Assembly (NCBI RefSeq): GCF_000718515.1
Contig: NZ_JNZS01000021.1
Location: forward strand, 70,654-134,653
Direction: 5' to 3'
DNA from: Micromonospora parva
GTDB lineage: Bacteria > Actinomycetota > Actinomycetes > Mycobacteriales > Micromonosporaceae
Length of the DNA stretch: 64,000 nucleotides
Below the pieces are notes generated by a model. That model was given only the letters and a program-made list of their open reading frames with translations, searched no databases and was not told where the DNA came from. How positions within the stretch are numbered: the stretch's first letter is position 1; each line of letters begins with the position of its first letter. A program made the position numbers and the translations under genes. Below, piece by piece: positions 17,486 to 26,173 of this stretch.

Positions 17486-19959
17486 TGCGTCCGATGCGCT
17501 TGGACATGGCCGGGTTCACGGTCTTCCGGGACGAGACCACTGTCGACTTCACCGACGCCGACTTCTTCGCGCTGATCGGCCCGACCGGTTCCGGTAAGTC
17601 CACTGTGTTGGACGCGATCTGCTTCGCCCTGTACGGCATGGTGCCCCGGTGGGGCGGCGCCCGGGGGTTGGCCAACGCGCTCGCCCCGTCGGCGACCGAG
17701 GCGCGGGTGCGGTTGGTCTTCGAGTCCGGCGGTGCCCGGTACGTGGCGACCCGGGTGGTCCGCCGGGACGGCCGGGGCAACGTGAAGACCGCCAACGCCG
17801 GGTTGCAGCTGATGCCGGCCGGCTTCGACGTGACCAAACTGGACACCGGTCTGAGCCCGGACGACCTCGGCGAGGTGGTGGCCGGCACTCCCGCCGAGAT
17901 GGAGCAGGCGGTGCTGGAGGCGGTCGGGCTGCCGTACGAGCAGTTCACCAGCTGTGTGGTGCTGCCACAGGGGCAGTTCGCCGACTTCCTGCACGCCAAG
18001 CCGGCGACGCGGCAGCAGATCCTGGTCAACCTGCTGGGCCTCGGCGTCTACGAGGACGTGCAGAAGAAGGCGACGGCGCGCGCCGCGCAGGCGGAGGCCC
18101 GGTTGGAGGCGGTCGACCAGGTGCTCGCCGGGTTGACCGGCGTGGACGACGAGGCGTTGGCCGAGGCCGACGCCCGGGTCGACCGGATGACCGAGCTGGC
18201 GGCCGCGGTGGCCGACGCGGTGCCGGAGTTGGCGGCGGCGCGGGTCACCGCGCGGGAGGCCGCGGCGGCGCTGACCGCCCTGGACGATGAGCTGACAGTG
18301 CTGACGGGGGTGCGGGCGCCGGGTGGGGTGACCGAGGTCGCTCGCGCGGTCACCGCGGCGCGGGCCGAGGCGGAGGCGGCGGCGACCGGGGTGTCGCTGG
18401 CCGAGGAGCGGGAGGAGAAGCTGCGCGGCGAGCTGGCCGCCGCCGGTGACGAGAGCGCGCTGCGACTGCAACTGCGGGCGTACGACGATCGGGACCGGCT
18501 GGCCGGCGAGGCCGACACGGTCCGCGAGGCGGTGCGCACGGCGCACGACGAGCACACCACGGCGGTGGCGGCGCTGGTCGACGCCCGCGCGGTCGCCGAG
18601 CGGGCCGACGCGGACCTGGAGGCGGCCTTCCGGGCGCACGAGGAGGCGAAGGCCACCGACCTGGCGGTCAGCCTGCGGGTGCACCTGCATGCGGGGGCAA
18701 CGTGCCCGGTGTGCGAGCAGCCGGTGGCCGAGGTGCCGGCGGTGCCGGCCGATTCGGCGGTGGCCGCCGCGACGGCGGCCGGCAAGGCCGCGCGGGCCGC
18801 GACCAAGGCCGCGCAGGAGACGGTGCGGCAGCGGGACGCGGCGGCGCGTGAGCTGGAGCGGCTGCTGGTGCAGGCGCGGGCCCGGCAGGAGCAGCTGGAG
18901 GCCCGGCTGGCCGAGCTGGACGGGCAGCTTTCCGGGGCTGCCGAGCCGGCCGTGCTGCGCCGGGAGTTGGCCGAGCACGCCCGGTTGCGGCGCGCACTGG
19001 ACGAGGCGGCGACGGCGGTCCGGGCCGGCCGCGAGACCGCTCGCCAGGCCCGGGCCGCTGTGGATGCCGCCGAGGAGCGGCTGCGGGCGGCGTGGCGGGC
19101 CTTCGACACCGCCCGGGACGGGTTGGCCCGGTTCGGTCCCCCGGCGACCGACCGGGACGATGTGGCCGCCGCCTGGTCGACGCTGACCGGTTGGGCGACC
19201 AGCGAGGCGGACCGCCGCCGCGCCGACCGGGACGGTCGGGCCGCTGCCGTGGCGGCGGCCGAGTCGGTGGCCGACGGGGTGCAACGGGCCATCGCGGCCA
19301 TCTTCGCCGACGCCGACGTGCCGGTGGGGGACGATCCGGTGCACGCGGCGACGGTGGCGGTGGAGCGGGCCGACGCCGACCGGCGGCGGCTGCACGAGCG
19401 TCGCGAGCAGGCCGGTGCGTTGCGCGAGCAGCGGGCGGGGCACGAGCGGGAGGCGCAGGTGGCGCGCGCGCTCGCCGGGCACCTGCGGGCCAACAACTTC
19501 GAGCGGTGGTTGCTGGCCGAGGCGTTGGACCTGCTGGTCGACGGTGCGTCGGGGATTCTGCGGGAGTTGTCCAACGGGCAGTACGAGCTGGTGCACGACA
19601 AGGGTGAGTTCGTCGTCGTCGACCACCACGACGCCGGGCTGCGTCGGGGGGTGCGCACCCTCTCCGGCGGTGAGACGTTCCAGGCGTCGCTGGCGTTGGC
19701 GTTGGCGCTCTCCGAACAGTTGGCCGGGATGTCCACCACGGCGGCGAGCCTGGAGTCGATCGTCCTGGACGAGGGTTTCGGCACCCTCGACGCCGCCACG
19801 CTGGACACGGTGGCGGCGACCCTGGAGAACCTGGCGGCCCGGGGCGATCGGATGGTCGGCGTGGTCACCCACGTGCCGGCGTTGGCCGAGCGGATCCCGG
19901 TCCGCTTCGAGGTGCGCAAGGACGCCCGCTCCGCCCGGGTGGAACGGACCGGCCGGTGA
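17485..19959 (+). CDS. sbcC: exonuclease subunit SbcC (Rad50 homologue)
   Basis: Protein of 824 residues, somewhat shorter than the 1,000-residue enterobacterial form but normal for actinobacteria. The N-terminal ATPase half carries Walker A IGPTGSGKSTVLDAICF and the Q-loop VVLPQGQFADFL. Long Ala/Arg/Glu-rich coiled coils flank a zinc hook CPVC near residues 407-410. The C-terminal half has the ABC signature TLSGGETF, Walker B SIVLDEGFGTLD and a His loop. It is the SMC-like partner of SbcD. The ATG at 17485 overlaps the sbcD stop. Confidence 0.96.
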   Translation: MRPMRLDMAGFTVFRDETTVDFTDADFFALIGPTGSGKSTVLDAICFALYGMVPRWGGARGLANALAPSATEARVRLVFESGGARYVATRVVRRDGRGNVKTANAGLQLMPAGFDVTKLDTGLSPDDLGEVVAGTPAEMEQAVLEAVGLPYEQFTSCVVLPQGQFADFLHAKPATRQQILVNLLGLGVYEDVQKKATARAAQAEARLEAVDQVLAGLTGVDDEALAEADARVDRMTELAAAVADAVPELAAARVTAREAAAALTALDDELTVLTGVRAPGGVTEVARAVTAARAEAEAAATGVSLAEEREEKLRGELAAAGDESALRLQLRAYDDRDRLAGEADTVREAVRTAHDEHTTAVAALVDARAVAERADADLEAAFRAHEEAKATDLAVSLRVHLHAGATCPVCEQPVAEVPAVPADSAVAAATAAGKAARAATKAAQETVRQRDAAARELERLLVQARARQEQLEARLAELDGQLSGAAEPAVLRRELAEHARLRRALDEAATAVRAGRETARQARAAVDAAEERLRAAWRAFDTARDGLARFGPPATDRDDVAAAWSTLTGWATSEADRRRADRDGRAAAVAAAESVADGVQRAIAAIFADADVPVGDDPVHAATVAVERADADRRRLHERREQAGALREQRAGHEREAQVARALAGHLRANNFERWLLAEALDLLVDGASGILRELSNGQYELVHDKGEFVVVDHHDAGLRRGVRTLSGGETFQASLALALALSEQLAGMSTTAASLESIVLDEGFGTLDAATLDTVAATLENLAARGDRMVGVVTHVPALAERIPVRFEVRKDARSARVERTGR

Positions 19960-20014
19960 GCGCGAGGAGTGCCGCGCAGCGGAGCCCCGCAGTCGCGAAC
20001 GACAGGCGAGCCCG

Positions 20015-20983
20015 GTGAACGTGCGGGGCGACGCAGCGTTCTTCGTCGACTCGTGGGATCCGGCGTACGGGGCGTCGTTCGAGGCGTCCGCGGCCGGGCC
20101 GGCCGCGCCGAGCAGCGCCCAGGTCGACGCGGACGTGGAGCTGCCCGCCGTGGACTGGCGGGCGATCGGGGTACGCCCCGGGGTGCGCGCACCCGACGTG
20201 GTGTTGCTGGTCGACGGGGTGCGTCGGATCGACGCGAGCATCTGGACGGCCGAGACCGACGGCGGGTCGTTTCCCGGGTTGGCGGCCTCGTACGCGGCCG
20301 GGGTGGTCCGCTGTGACCTGGGCCGGGGTGCGGCGCAGTTGGCGGGCACCCAGGTTGGTAGGGGTCTGTTCACCGCGAGCCCGTCGGCGCGGGATGTGGT
20401 GGCGGGCGCGATCCGTTACCCGGTGCACCGGGTGGGTGGCACCGGTGAGTTGGCGAAGCTTCCGGCCGCCGTGCAGGGTCCGCTGACCGCGTTGGAGGTG
20501 GCGGTGTCCGACGCGGCCCGGGTCGACGGTGACCTGTTGGTGGTGGACGGCCCGTTGCGCAGTCGTCGGCAGTTGCCGCGCACTCTGGGCTACATCAAGA
20601 CGCAGCACAGTCAGTATCTGGATGCTCGGCTGACCGCCGTGGTGACCGGGATGGCGTCGGGTGAGCGGTCCCCGGTGTTCCGGCTCGGCACCGCCTGGGG
20701 CGGTTGGTCGTGGTATCTGCGGCTGCCGGTGGCGATCGGCGCGCCGTGGGCGGGCATCGTCCGGGTGGAGTGCTCCGCCGACCTGCCGGTCGAGGCGGCG
20801 ATCGAGCTGGCCGATCTGTCGTTGGTGACCCTGCCGCGCTTCGCGTCCACCCCGTACAAGGACCCGCGGGCTCCGCAGAACCTGATCCCGATCGCCGGTC
20901 TGGAGCGCCGACTGCGGGCCCTGCTGGGTGATTCCCGGCTGCTGCACCGCGCGTTGACCACAGCGGCCCGCGCCGCCCGTTGA
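20015..20983 (+). CDS. nurA: NurA-like 5'-3' nuclease
   Basis: Protein of about 322 residues. The arrangement of acidic motifs matches the NurA family: VVLLVDGVRRIDA (Asp67), a central Glu in LTALEVAVSDAA (Glu161), and LLVVDGPL (Asp178) followed by LGYIKTQHSQYL, which resembles the DGPL...GYVK..S.YL block of NurA. A C-terminal LPRFASTPYKDPRAPQNL segment stands where archaeal NurA has its last metal-site residues. NurA is a Mn-dependent nuclease driven by HerA. The gene lies 55 nt after sbcC on the same strand, completing the order HerA-Mre11-Rad50-NurA. The GTG at 20015 has AGGCGAG upstream; 20021 is an alternative. Confidence 0.8.
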   Translation: MNVRGDAAFFVDSWDPAYGASFEASAAGPAAPSSAQVDADVELPAVDWRAIGVRPGVRAPDVVLLVDGVRRIDASIWTAETDGGSFPGLAASYAAGVVRCDLGRGAAQLAGTQVGRGLFTASPSARDVVAGAIRYPVHRVGGTGELAKLPAAVQGPLTALEVAVSDAARVDGDLLVVDGPLRSRRQLPRTLGYIKTQHSQYLDARLTAVVTGMASGERSPVFRLGTAWGGWSWYLRLPVAIGAPWAGIVRVECSADLPVEAAIELADLSLVTLPRFASTPYKDPRAPQNLIPIAGLERRLRALLGDSRLLHRALTTAARAAR

Positions 20984-21001
20984 ACGCGGATACTGGTTCC
21001 G

Positions 21002-21859
21002 ATGGGGCGTAAACGGGCGGCTGAGCGGGTGGTCGAGCAGGTGGACACCGGGCTGGCGGAGCTGGTGCCGGATCCGGACCGGGCCGGCTCGTGGACGTTG
21101 CTGCTGGATGGCGCGCCGCAGTCGCACGTCGACCTGGCCGACCCCACTCACCTGGAGTTCGAGTACGTGCGTCGGCTGGCTGCCGCCGTGGATCTCATCG
21201 CGCCGACCGGCGCGCCGCTGCGGGTGCTGCATCTGGGTGGCGGCGCCCTGACCCTGCCCCGGTACGTCTCCGCCAGCCGGGCGGGGTCGACCCAGCGGGT
21301 GTCCGAGGTGGATGGCGCGCTGGTGGAGTTGGTCCGTCGGGCGTTGCCCTGGCCGTCGGACCCCCGGTTGAAGGTTCGGGTGCAGGACGCCCGGGCGGTG
21401 TTGGCGTCGACCCGGGAGGCCAGCTACGACGTGGTGGTCGCCGACGTGTTCGCCGGGGCGCGTACCCCGGCGCACCTCACGTCGCTGGAGTACGCGGCCG
21501 AGGTGGCCCGGGTGCTCCGCCCGGCCGGTTGGTACCTGGCGAACCTGGCCGACGGCCCCCCGTTGCGGCACGCCCGGGGGCAGGTCGCCACGGTCCGGTC
21601 GGTGCTGCCGCAGGCCTGCCTGGTCGGCGACGCGGCGGTGCTGCGCGGGCGCCGGTACGGCAATCTGGTGCTGGTCGCCGGGCGGTCCCAGCCGCCGGTG
21701 CCGGAGTTGACCAGACGGGCCGCCGGTGACTGGTTTCCGGGCCGGGTGGTGGCCGGCGACGAGCTGGACCGTTTCGTCGGTGGCGCGCAGGTCGTGCGGG
21801 ACGCCGACGCGACGGGTTCGGATCCGCCACCGCCGGGGTTGTTCTCGGTACGCCGCTGA
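21002..21859 (+). CDS. spermidine synthase-like methyltransferase-fold protein
   Basis: Protein of 285 residues with a Rossmann nucleotide site (VLHLGGGALTLPRYV), an acidic ribose-binding residue in VSEVDGALVEL and a VQDARAVL loop, followed by YDVVVADVFAGARTPAHLTS. This is the spermidine synthase/SAM-methyltransferase fold, in a group without the full polyamine-site signature. The real substrate is unknown. The ATG lies 7 nt after GATACT with no Shine-Dalgarno, and only 18 nt after the NurA-like gene, so it may have its own leaderless transcript as well as read-through. Confidence 0.8.
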   Translation: MGRKRAAERVVEQVDTGLAELVPDPDRAGSWTLLLDGAPQSHVDLADPTHLEFEYVRRLAAAVDLIAPTGAPLRVLHLGGGALTLPRYVSASRAGSTQRVSEVDGALVELVRRALPWPSDPRLKVRVQDARAVLASTREASYDVVVADVFAGARTPAHLTSLEYAAEVARVLRPAGWYLANLADGPPLRHARGQVATVRSVLPQACLVGDAAVLRGRRYGNLVLVAGRSQPPVPELTRRAAGDWFPGRVVAGDELDRFVGGAQVVRDADATGSDPPPPGLFSVRR

Positions 21860-22117
21860 TCGTCCACCCGACGGGCGGCGCGGAAGTTTTTTCGCCGTTT
21901 GTTGATCCGTTGGGACCGGTGCTGCGTACCACCGGGCGGCCCGCCTCGTGGGCCGGCGTTGGTCACGGAGATCCCGGAGGTCTGCATGCACGCGGTGGCG
22001 GCCGGTTGGCATGGCGACGCGGTCCGCGCTGACTGGTTGTCGGCGCGACCCTCGTCACGGTCGACCTCGTCTGCCCGGGGGGTCGACGCGAGAGCGACGT
22101 CTCGCCAGAATGGTCCG

Positions 22118-22678
22118 GTGACGCCGCGACCGGCGCCCGGGCGCCATCAGGCGACGTCAACCGAGGCCAGCCACTCCGACCAGTTGATCCGTCAGCTCTA
22201 CGCCGAGCACGCCGGCCCGTTGCTGATGTTCGTCATGCGCCTGACCGGGGGGGACCGGCAGCGCGCGGAGGACATCGTCCAGGAGACGCTGCTGCGGGCC
22301 TGGCGCAACGCGCACCGCCTGGGCACGCAGGGGCAGGGTTCGTTGCGGCCGTGGTTGGTCACTGTGGCCCGCCGCATCGCCATCGACGAGCACCGCAGCC
22401 AGGAGGCCCGGCCGCCGGAGACGTACGACCGGGACCTCACCGCCTTCGCCGAGGCGGACAGCACGGACCGGGTGCTGCGCACCATGACGGTGGCGGACGC
22501 GCTGCGTACGCTCAGTCAGTCGCACCGGGAGATTCTGATCTCGACGTACTTCCGGGGGCGGACGGTGCCGGAGGCGGCCGAGGAGTTGGGCCTGCCGCTG
22601 GGCACCGCCAAGTCGAGGGTCTACTACGCGCTGCGCGCGCTGCGCACGGCTCTGCAGGAGCGGGGGGTGACAGAATGA
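22118..22678 (+). CDS. ECF-type RNA polymerase sigma factor
   Basis: Protein of 186 residues with sigma region 2 (LYAEHAGPLLMFVMRLTGGD then RAEDIVQETLLRAWRN) and region 4 (LSQSHREILISTYFRGRTVPEAAEELGLPLGTAKSRV). No region 3 or extra C-terminal domain. It directs polymerase to a small regulon and is held inactive by the anti-sigma factor encoded by the next gene, which overlaps it by four bases (ATGA). The GTG at 22118 was chosen because CAGAAT, a -10-like hexamer, sits exactly 6 nt upstream and homologous sequence starts soon after; a longer frame from 21986 is possible but looks unconserved. Confidence 0.87.
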   Translation: MTPRPAPGRHQATSTEASHSDQLIRQLYAEHAGPLLMFVMRLTGGDRQRAEDIVQETLLRAWRNAHRLGTQGQGSLRPWLVTVARRIAIDEHRSQEARPPETYDRDLTAFAEADSTDRVLRTMTVADALRTLSQSHREILISTYFRGRTVPEAAEELGLPLGTAKSRVYYALRALRTALQERGVTE

Positions 22679-23457
22679 GCCGGCCGGACCACATGGACGT
22701 CGCGGCGTACGCGCTCGGTGTGCTCGACGAGCAGGACACTGAGCGGTTCGAGGAGCATCTCGCCACCTGCTGGGCGTGCGCGGCCGAGTTGGAGACGATG
22801 GTGCCGGTGGTCGGGCTGCTCTCCGACATCGACGGCGAGACGATGATGGCGCTGGAGCAGACGGCGACGGATCCGGCCCTGCTGGACCGGACGCTCGGCG
22901 CGGTCCGGGCGGATCGGCGGCGTACCCGGTTTCGTCAGATGCTCGCGACGGCCGCCGCGGTGGTGGTCTTCGGGGGTCTGACCGGGTACGGCTTCGTCAG
23001 TGTGACGGGCAACGAGCAGCCGCCGGGGGTGCTCGCCGAGTCGACGCCGAGCGCGCCCAACGATCCGCCGACGAGCGTGCCGACGGCTGCGCCGAGCGGC
23101 CCGGGTGTGGGTGGCACCGAGGTGGAGGGTGACCAGGTCGAGGCGACCGACCCGACCACCGGTGTGCAGACCACCATGTTCCTGGTGACCAAGGACTACG
23201 GCACCCGGATCAATTTCAGCTTGCGGAAACTACCCGGCCCGCGCGTCTGCCGTCTGGTGGTGGTGCGCAAGAACGGCAGCACCGAGGTCATCTCGAGCTG
23301 GTCGGTGCCGGATGGTGGCTACGGCACCAACACCCGGCCGCAGGGTCTTGAGCTGAGTGCCTCGACGTCGGCTCTGCCGGCGGATATCAAGCAGCTCCAG
23401 GTGCAGTCGGTGAATGCCAACGGTGTGGCGAGTCCGCTGGTCACCGTATCCTTGTAG
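22675..23457 (+). CDS. zinc-finger anti-sigma factor
   Basis: Protein of 260 residues. The N-terminal ZAS motif HLATCWAC gives His28, Cys32 and Cys35 as zinc ligands, often redox-sensitive. One membrane helix (MLATAAAVVVFGGLTGYGF, about residues 87-105) separates the cytoplasmic anti-sigma domain from an extracytoplasmic domain that starts with a Pro/Ser/Thr linker and ends with an immunoglobulin-like RskA-type sensor (VCRLVVVRKNGSTEVISSW). It holds the upstream sigma factor at the membrane. A perfect 15-bp terminator follows the stop. Confidence 0.9.
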   Translation: MSRPDHMDVAAYALGVLDEQDTERFEEHLATCWACAAELETMVPVVGLLSDIDGETMMALEQTATDPALLDRTLGAVRADRRRTRFRQMLATAAAVVVFGGLTGYGFVSVTGNEQPPGVLAESTPSAPNDPPTSVPTAAPSGPGVGGTEVEGDQVEATDPTTGVQTTMFLVTKDYGTRINFSLRKLPGPRVCRLVVVRKNGSTEVISSWSVPDGGYGTNTRPQGLELSASTSALPADIKQLQVQSVNANGVASPLVTVSL

Positions 23458-23470
23458 GCGCGCCTGCCGC

Positions 23471-23507
23471 ATCGGCGCCGGTCATTTCCACAATGACCGG
23501 CGCCGAT
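23471..23507 (+). terminator. perfect 15-bp hairpin terminator after the anti-sigma gene
   Basis: ATCGGCGCCGGTCAT (23471-23485) pairs without mismatch with 23493-23507 around the loop TTCCACA, 13 nt after the anti-sigma stop codon. Confidence 0.85.
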
Positions 23508-23605
23508 CTGTCGTTGCGGGAGGCATCCCCTGCGGGGGCGTACGCAGCGCAGCCGGAAACGGTTCAATCGTTTTACGTGAAATTGACCACTGTTGCTGCT
23601 TCAAC

Positions 23606-23646
23606 CTTGACAGCCCGCCCCCCGTACCTATGGGTGAACTGTCAAG
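23606..23646 (+). promoter_or_regulatory. promoter region bracketed by an 8-bp inverted repeat
   Basis: CTTGACAG (23606-23613, containing a perfect -35 TTGACA) and CTGTCAAG (23639-23646) are exact inverted copies, 25 nt apart. A -10-like TATGGG lies at 23629-23634. The right arm falls just upstream of the ribosome-binding site AGGAGGG of the next gene, so a regulator could occlude both promoter elements. Confidence 0.5.
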
Positions 23647-23660
23647 AATGAGGAGGGCAC

Positions 23661-24308
23661 GTGGCACAGATGAAGCGGACCGTCATCGTCGCGAGCGCGA
23701 TGGTCGCACTAACGGCCTGCGCTCCCGCGGGTTACGACCCCGCGAACTCGAGCGCGGCGGAGCCGGTCGCCGTCGCCGCGGCCGAGCCCACCGCGACGGT
23801 TGAACCCGAGGTGTCGGCGTCCGCGGAGGCGCCGGCCGCCGACGCGCCGCCCGCGGACGTCGACCTGACCGAGAAGTTGGTCGGCAAGAGCGTCGCCCGG
23901 ATGGGCAAGGTGGTCACCGACCAGGACGGCTGGATCCTGTACCGCTTCGACAAGGACACCGCCGACCCGCCGTCGTCGAACTGTGTCGACAAGTGCGCCG
24001 AGGTGTGGCCCCCGGCACTGACCGACGGCAACCCGGAGCTCACCGGCGTCTCCGACGACAAGGTCGGCAGCGTGACCCGGCAGGACGGCACCCGTCAGCT
24101 CACCGTCGGCGGCTGGCCGGTCTACCGCTACATCGGTGACAAGAAGCCCGGCCAGTGGAAGGGCCAGGCTGTCGGTGGCACCTGGTTCGTGGTCCAGCCG
24201 GACGGCAAGAAGAACCTGAGCTGCCTGCCCAAGGGCACCCCGAAGGCGGTCGCGCCGCCGTCGGACAGCGGCTCCAACGACGCCGGCGGTTCGGGCTACT
24301 CGTACTGA
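23661..24308 (+). CDS. secreted-repeat (COG4315-type) lipoprotein
   Basis: Protein of 215 residues. A lipoprotein signal ends at LTAC near residue 20. An Ala/Glu/Pro-rich spacer leads into two copies of the secreted-repeat domain, each with the W-x-L/V-Y-R-(F/Y)-x-x-D pattern (GWILYRFDKDTADP; GWPVYRYIGDKKPGQWKGQ). A Cys pair (NCVDKC) sits between them. Related proteins are often found beside ECF sigma/anti-sigma genes; their function is unknown, with redox or haem roles suggested for some. The GTG start has a strong AGGAGGG. It may belong to the regulon of the adjacent sigma factor (inference). Confidence 0.87.
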   Translation: MAQMKRTVIVASAMVALTACAPAGYDPANSSAAEPVAVAAAEPTATVEPEVSASAEAPAADAPPADVDLTEKLVGKSVARMGKVVTDQDGWILYRFDKDTADPPSSNCVDKCAEVWPPALTDGNPELTGVSDDKVGSVTRQDGTRQLTVGGWPVYRYIGDKKPGQWKGQAVGGTWFVVQPDGKKNLSCLPKGTPKAVAPPSDSGSNDAGGSGYSY

Positions 24309-24329
24309 GCCTGACCGCCCGCGAGGGCA

Positions 24330-24370
24330 CGGTGGTCGGTCGTCGCCGGGGAGGGCGCGACCGGCCACCG
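24330..24370. terminator. bidirectional hairpin between convergent genes
   Basis: CGGTGGTCGGTCG (24330-24342) pairs with CGACCGGCCACCG (24358-24370), 12 Watson-Crick pairs plus one wobble. It sits in the 79-nt gap between the lipoprotein gene and the end of the Stealth operon. Confidence 0.7.
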
Positions 24371-24387
24371 TCGTGTCCGGGGGTGGG

Positions 24388-26148
24388 TCAGGCCCGTTCC
24401 CACGGGCTCGGCACCGGGAAGTACGTCTCCAGGAACGGGATGAGCAACGCCATCTGTGCGTCGAGGTCCTCCTCGACGGAGAACGCGTCGTTGAGGCAGA
24501 ACACCTGCCGGTCCCGGCGGGCGAGCAGGTGCGCCAACCGGGCGGGTGTGTCCGGGTGGGACAGCTCGGCGATGGTGTACCGCAGGTCCCCCGGTGCCGC
24601 GCGTCCGGTGTGGAAGGCGTAGTAGTGATGCAGCGACGAGGCGATCGACAGGTCGTCCATGCTGCGGAACTGACTCGCCGCGGTCCGCCGGTACTGCTGC
24701 GGGAACGTCTGCTCGATCTCCTGGAGCACGCTGCGCCGCAGCGCGTGCGGCATGTGCTTCATCTTCTGGGTCAGTACGGTGCCGAACCGCTCCGCGATCA
24801 ACGCGCGGTTGTTCTTCCCGGCCGCCGAGGACGGGATGTCCCCGGCGGTGGGTGGCCCCGGCGGCACCAGCGCCGGCGAGGGGAAGAACCGGGAGATGCC
24901 GTTGGCCAGGAAGAAGTCCTGGGGCAGCACCTCGGTGCCGAGGAAGACGTCGTCGTTGAAGTACAGGAAGTGCTCGGAGAGCCCGTCGATGTGGTGCAGT
25001 TGACTCTCGATGGCGTGCGAGTTGTACGTCGGCAGCACCGTCGGGTCGGTGAAGATCTCCCGGTGGCTGACCACCCGCAGCCCGCTGGCGGACGGGTCCA
25101 GCCAGGCCGGCACCTGGTCGTCGGTCACCACGTAGACGTGGCGTACCCAGGGCGCGAAGAGGTGCAGCGACCGCAGCGAGTAGCGCAGCTCGTCGCGGCT
25201 GAGGAAGCGGGCCGCGCTCGCCGCCTCCGCGTGGTACGGCACCCCGGCCACCTCGGCCCGTCGCCGTAGCCAGGCGGGGTCGGTGCCGTCGACCCAGGTG
25301 TAGACCACGTCGACCGGGAACGGCACGTCGTCGGGGCGCGGTGCGGCGAACTCCGGACGGGTCCAGGCGGTGGCGGGCGCGGAGGGAGGTGCCATCCCGG
25401 TGAACCGCGACTCCGGTACGAGCACCAGCGGCGACGCTACCGTCACCTGTTCGGCCACGGCGTTGGACCGCGGCGCGACAAGCGTGTCACCCTCCCGGGT
25501 CCAGAACTCGACGTCGCACCCGTACGCCTGCCCCAGCACCAGCCGACGCTGGGGGTCCGTCCAGTACCAGGTCAGCCGTACCACCGGGGCGTCCGCCAGC
25601 CGGTCCCAGGTCTTCGTCTCGAACCCGGCGGCCGGTTGCCCGCTGCCCTCCGGCACCGAGACGTAGCCGGGGACCCGGCCGCACGCGGCGGCGAGCGCGG
25701 CGCACGCCTGCGCGCGGTGGGTGGCCTCGACAGCCACCACCGACGAGCGGTGGGACTCCCCCCGCACCCGGAAATGGGGTACGCCGGCCTCGTCGAGCGC
25801 CGCCGTCACCGCGGTGAGATTGTCCAGCCGTGCCATCAGAGGGGTGACCGACGCCCCGATCCGGGCCACCCGGGGCCCTCGGTCGGCGGTGACGACCACC
25901 CGGTCCGCGCCAGCCAGCAACTCCGGCTGGCGGCGGGCCAGCCGCTCGCCCCGGCGCTCGGAGAGGTGACCGTCGCGGGCGGCCCGGGCGACCCACTGCT
26001 TCAGCTGGTGCCGGGCCCGGGGACTCACCTTCGTCGCGATGGCGCGCCGGGTCTGCGGGCTGAGCACCCGCCGGTACACCTCCACGAACCCGGTGGGTTC
26101 GGCCAGTGCCCGGGGTGGCTCGCCCGGGGTGGGCGTCGGTCCGGTCAC
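24388..26148 (-). CDS. Stealth-family glycan phosphotransferase (third copy in operon)
   Basis: Protein of about 586 residues, with the four Stealth conserved regions: CR1 VDVVYTWVDGTDPAWL, CR2 with RDELRYSLRSLHLFAPWVRHVYVVTD, CR3 with YNSHAIESQLHHIDGLSEHFLYFNDDVF and CR4 near VFCLNDAFS. Stealth enzymes move hexose-1-phosphate from UDP-sugars onto glycans, building phosphodiester-linked capsules. N-terminal 270 residues are a variable region with YGCDVEFW, shared by all three copies here. GTG at 26148 with AAAGGGA upstream. It is the last gene of the operon, 25 nt after the glycosyltransferase. Confidence 0.92.
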   Translation of the reverse strand: MTGPTPTPGEPPRALAEPTGFVEVYRRVLSPQTRRAIATKVSPRARHQLKQWVARAARDGHLSERRGERLARRQPELLAGADRVVVTADRGPRVARIGASVTPLMARLDNLTAVTAALDEAGVPHFRVRGESHRSSVVAVEATHRAQACAALAAACGRVPGYVSVPEGSGQPAAGFETKTWDRLADAPVVRLTWYWTDPQRRLVLGQAYGCDVEFWTREGDTLVAPRSNAVAEQVTVASPLVLVPESRFTGMAPPSAPATAWTRPEFAAPRPDDVPFPVDVVYTWVDGTDPAWLRRRAEVAGVPYHAEAASAARFLSRDELRYSLRSLHLFAPWVRHVYVVTDDQVPAWLDPSASGLRVVSHREIFTDPTVLPTYNSHAIESQLHHIDGLSEHFLYFNDDVFLGTEVLPQDFFLANGISRFFPSPALVPPGPPTAGDIPSSAAGKNNRALIAERFGTVLTQKMKHMPHALRRSVLQEIEQTFPQQYRRTAASQFRSMDDLSIASSLHHYYAFHTGRAAPGDLRYTIAELSHPDTPARLAHLLARRDRQVFCLNDAFSVEEDLDAQMALLIPFLETYFPVPSPWERA

Positions 26149-26173
26149 GCTTGTCCCTTTCCTGTGTCCGGGT

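Noticed and set aside
17407..20373. Long minus-strand open frame opposite sbcC as a gene
   Set aside because: It is Arg/Pro/His-rich low-complexity translation typical of the antisense of GC-rich genes; sbcD, sbcC and the nuclease have all expected motifs on the plus strand.
14568..20983. HerA-containing anti-phage defence system
   Set aside because: No DUF4297, Sir2 or other defence effector is present; partners are SbcD, SbcC and a NurA-like nuclease, so repair is the simpler reading.
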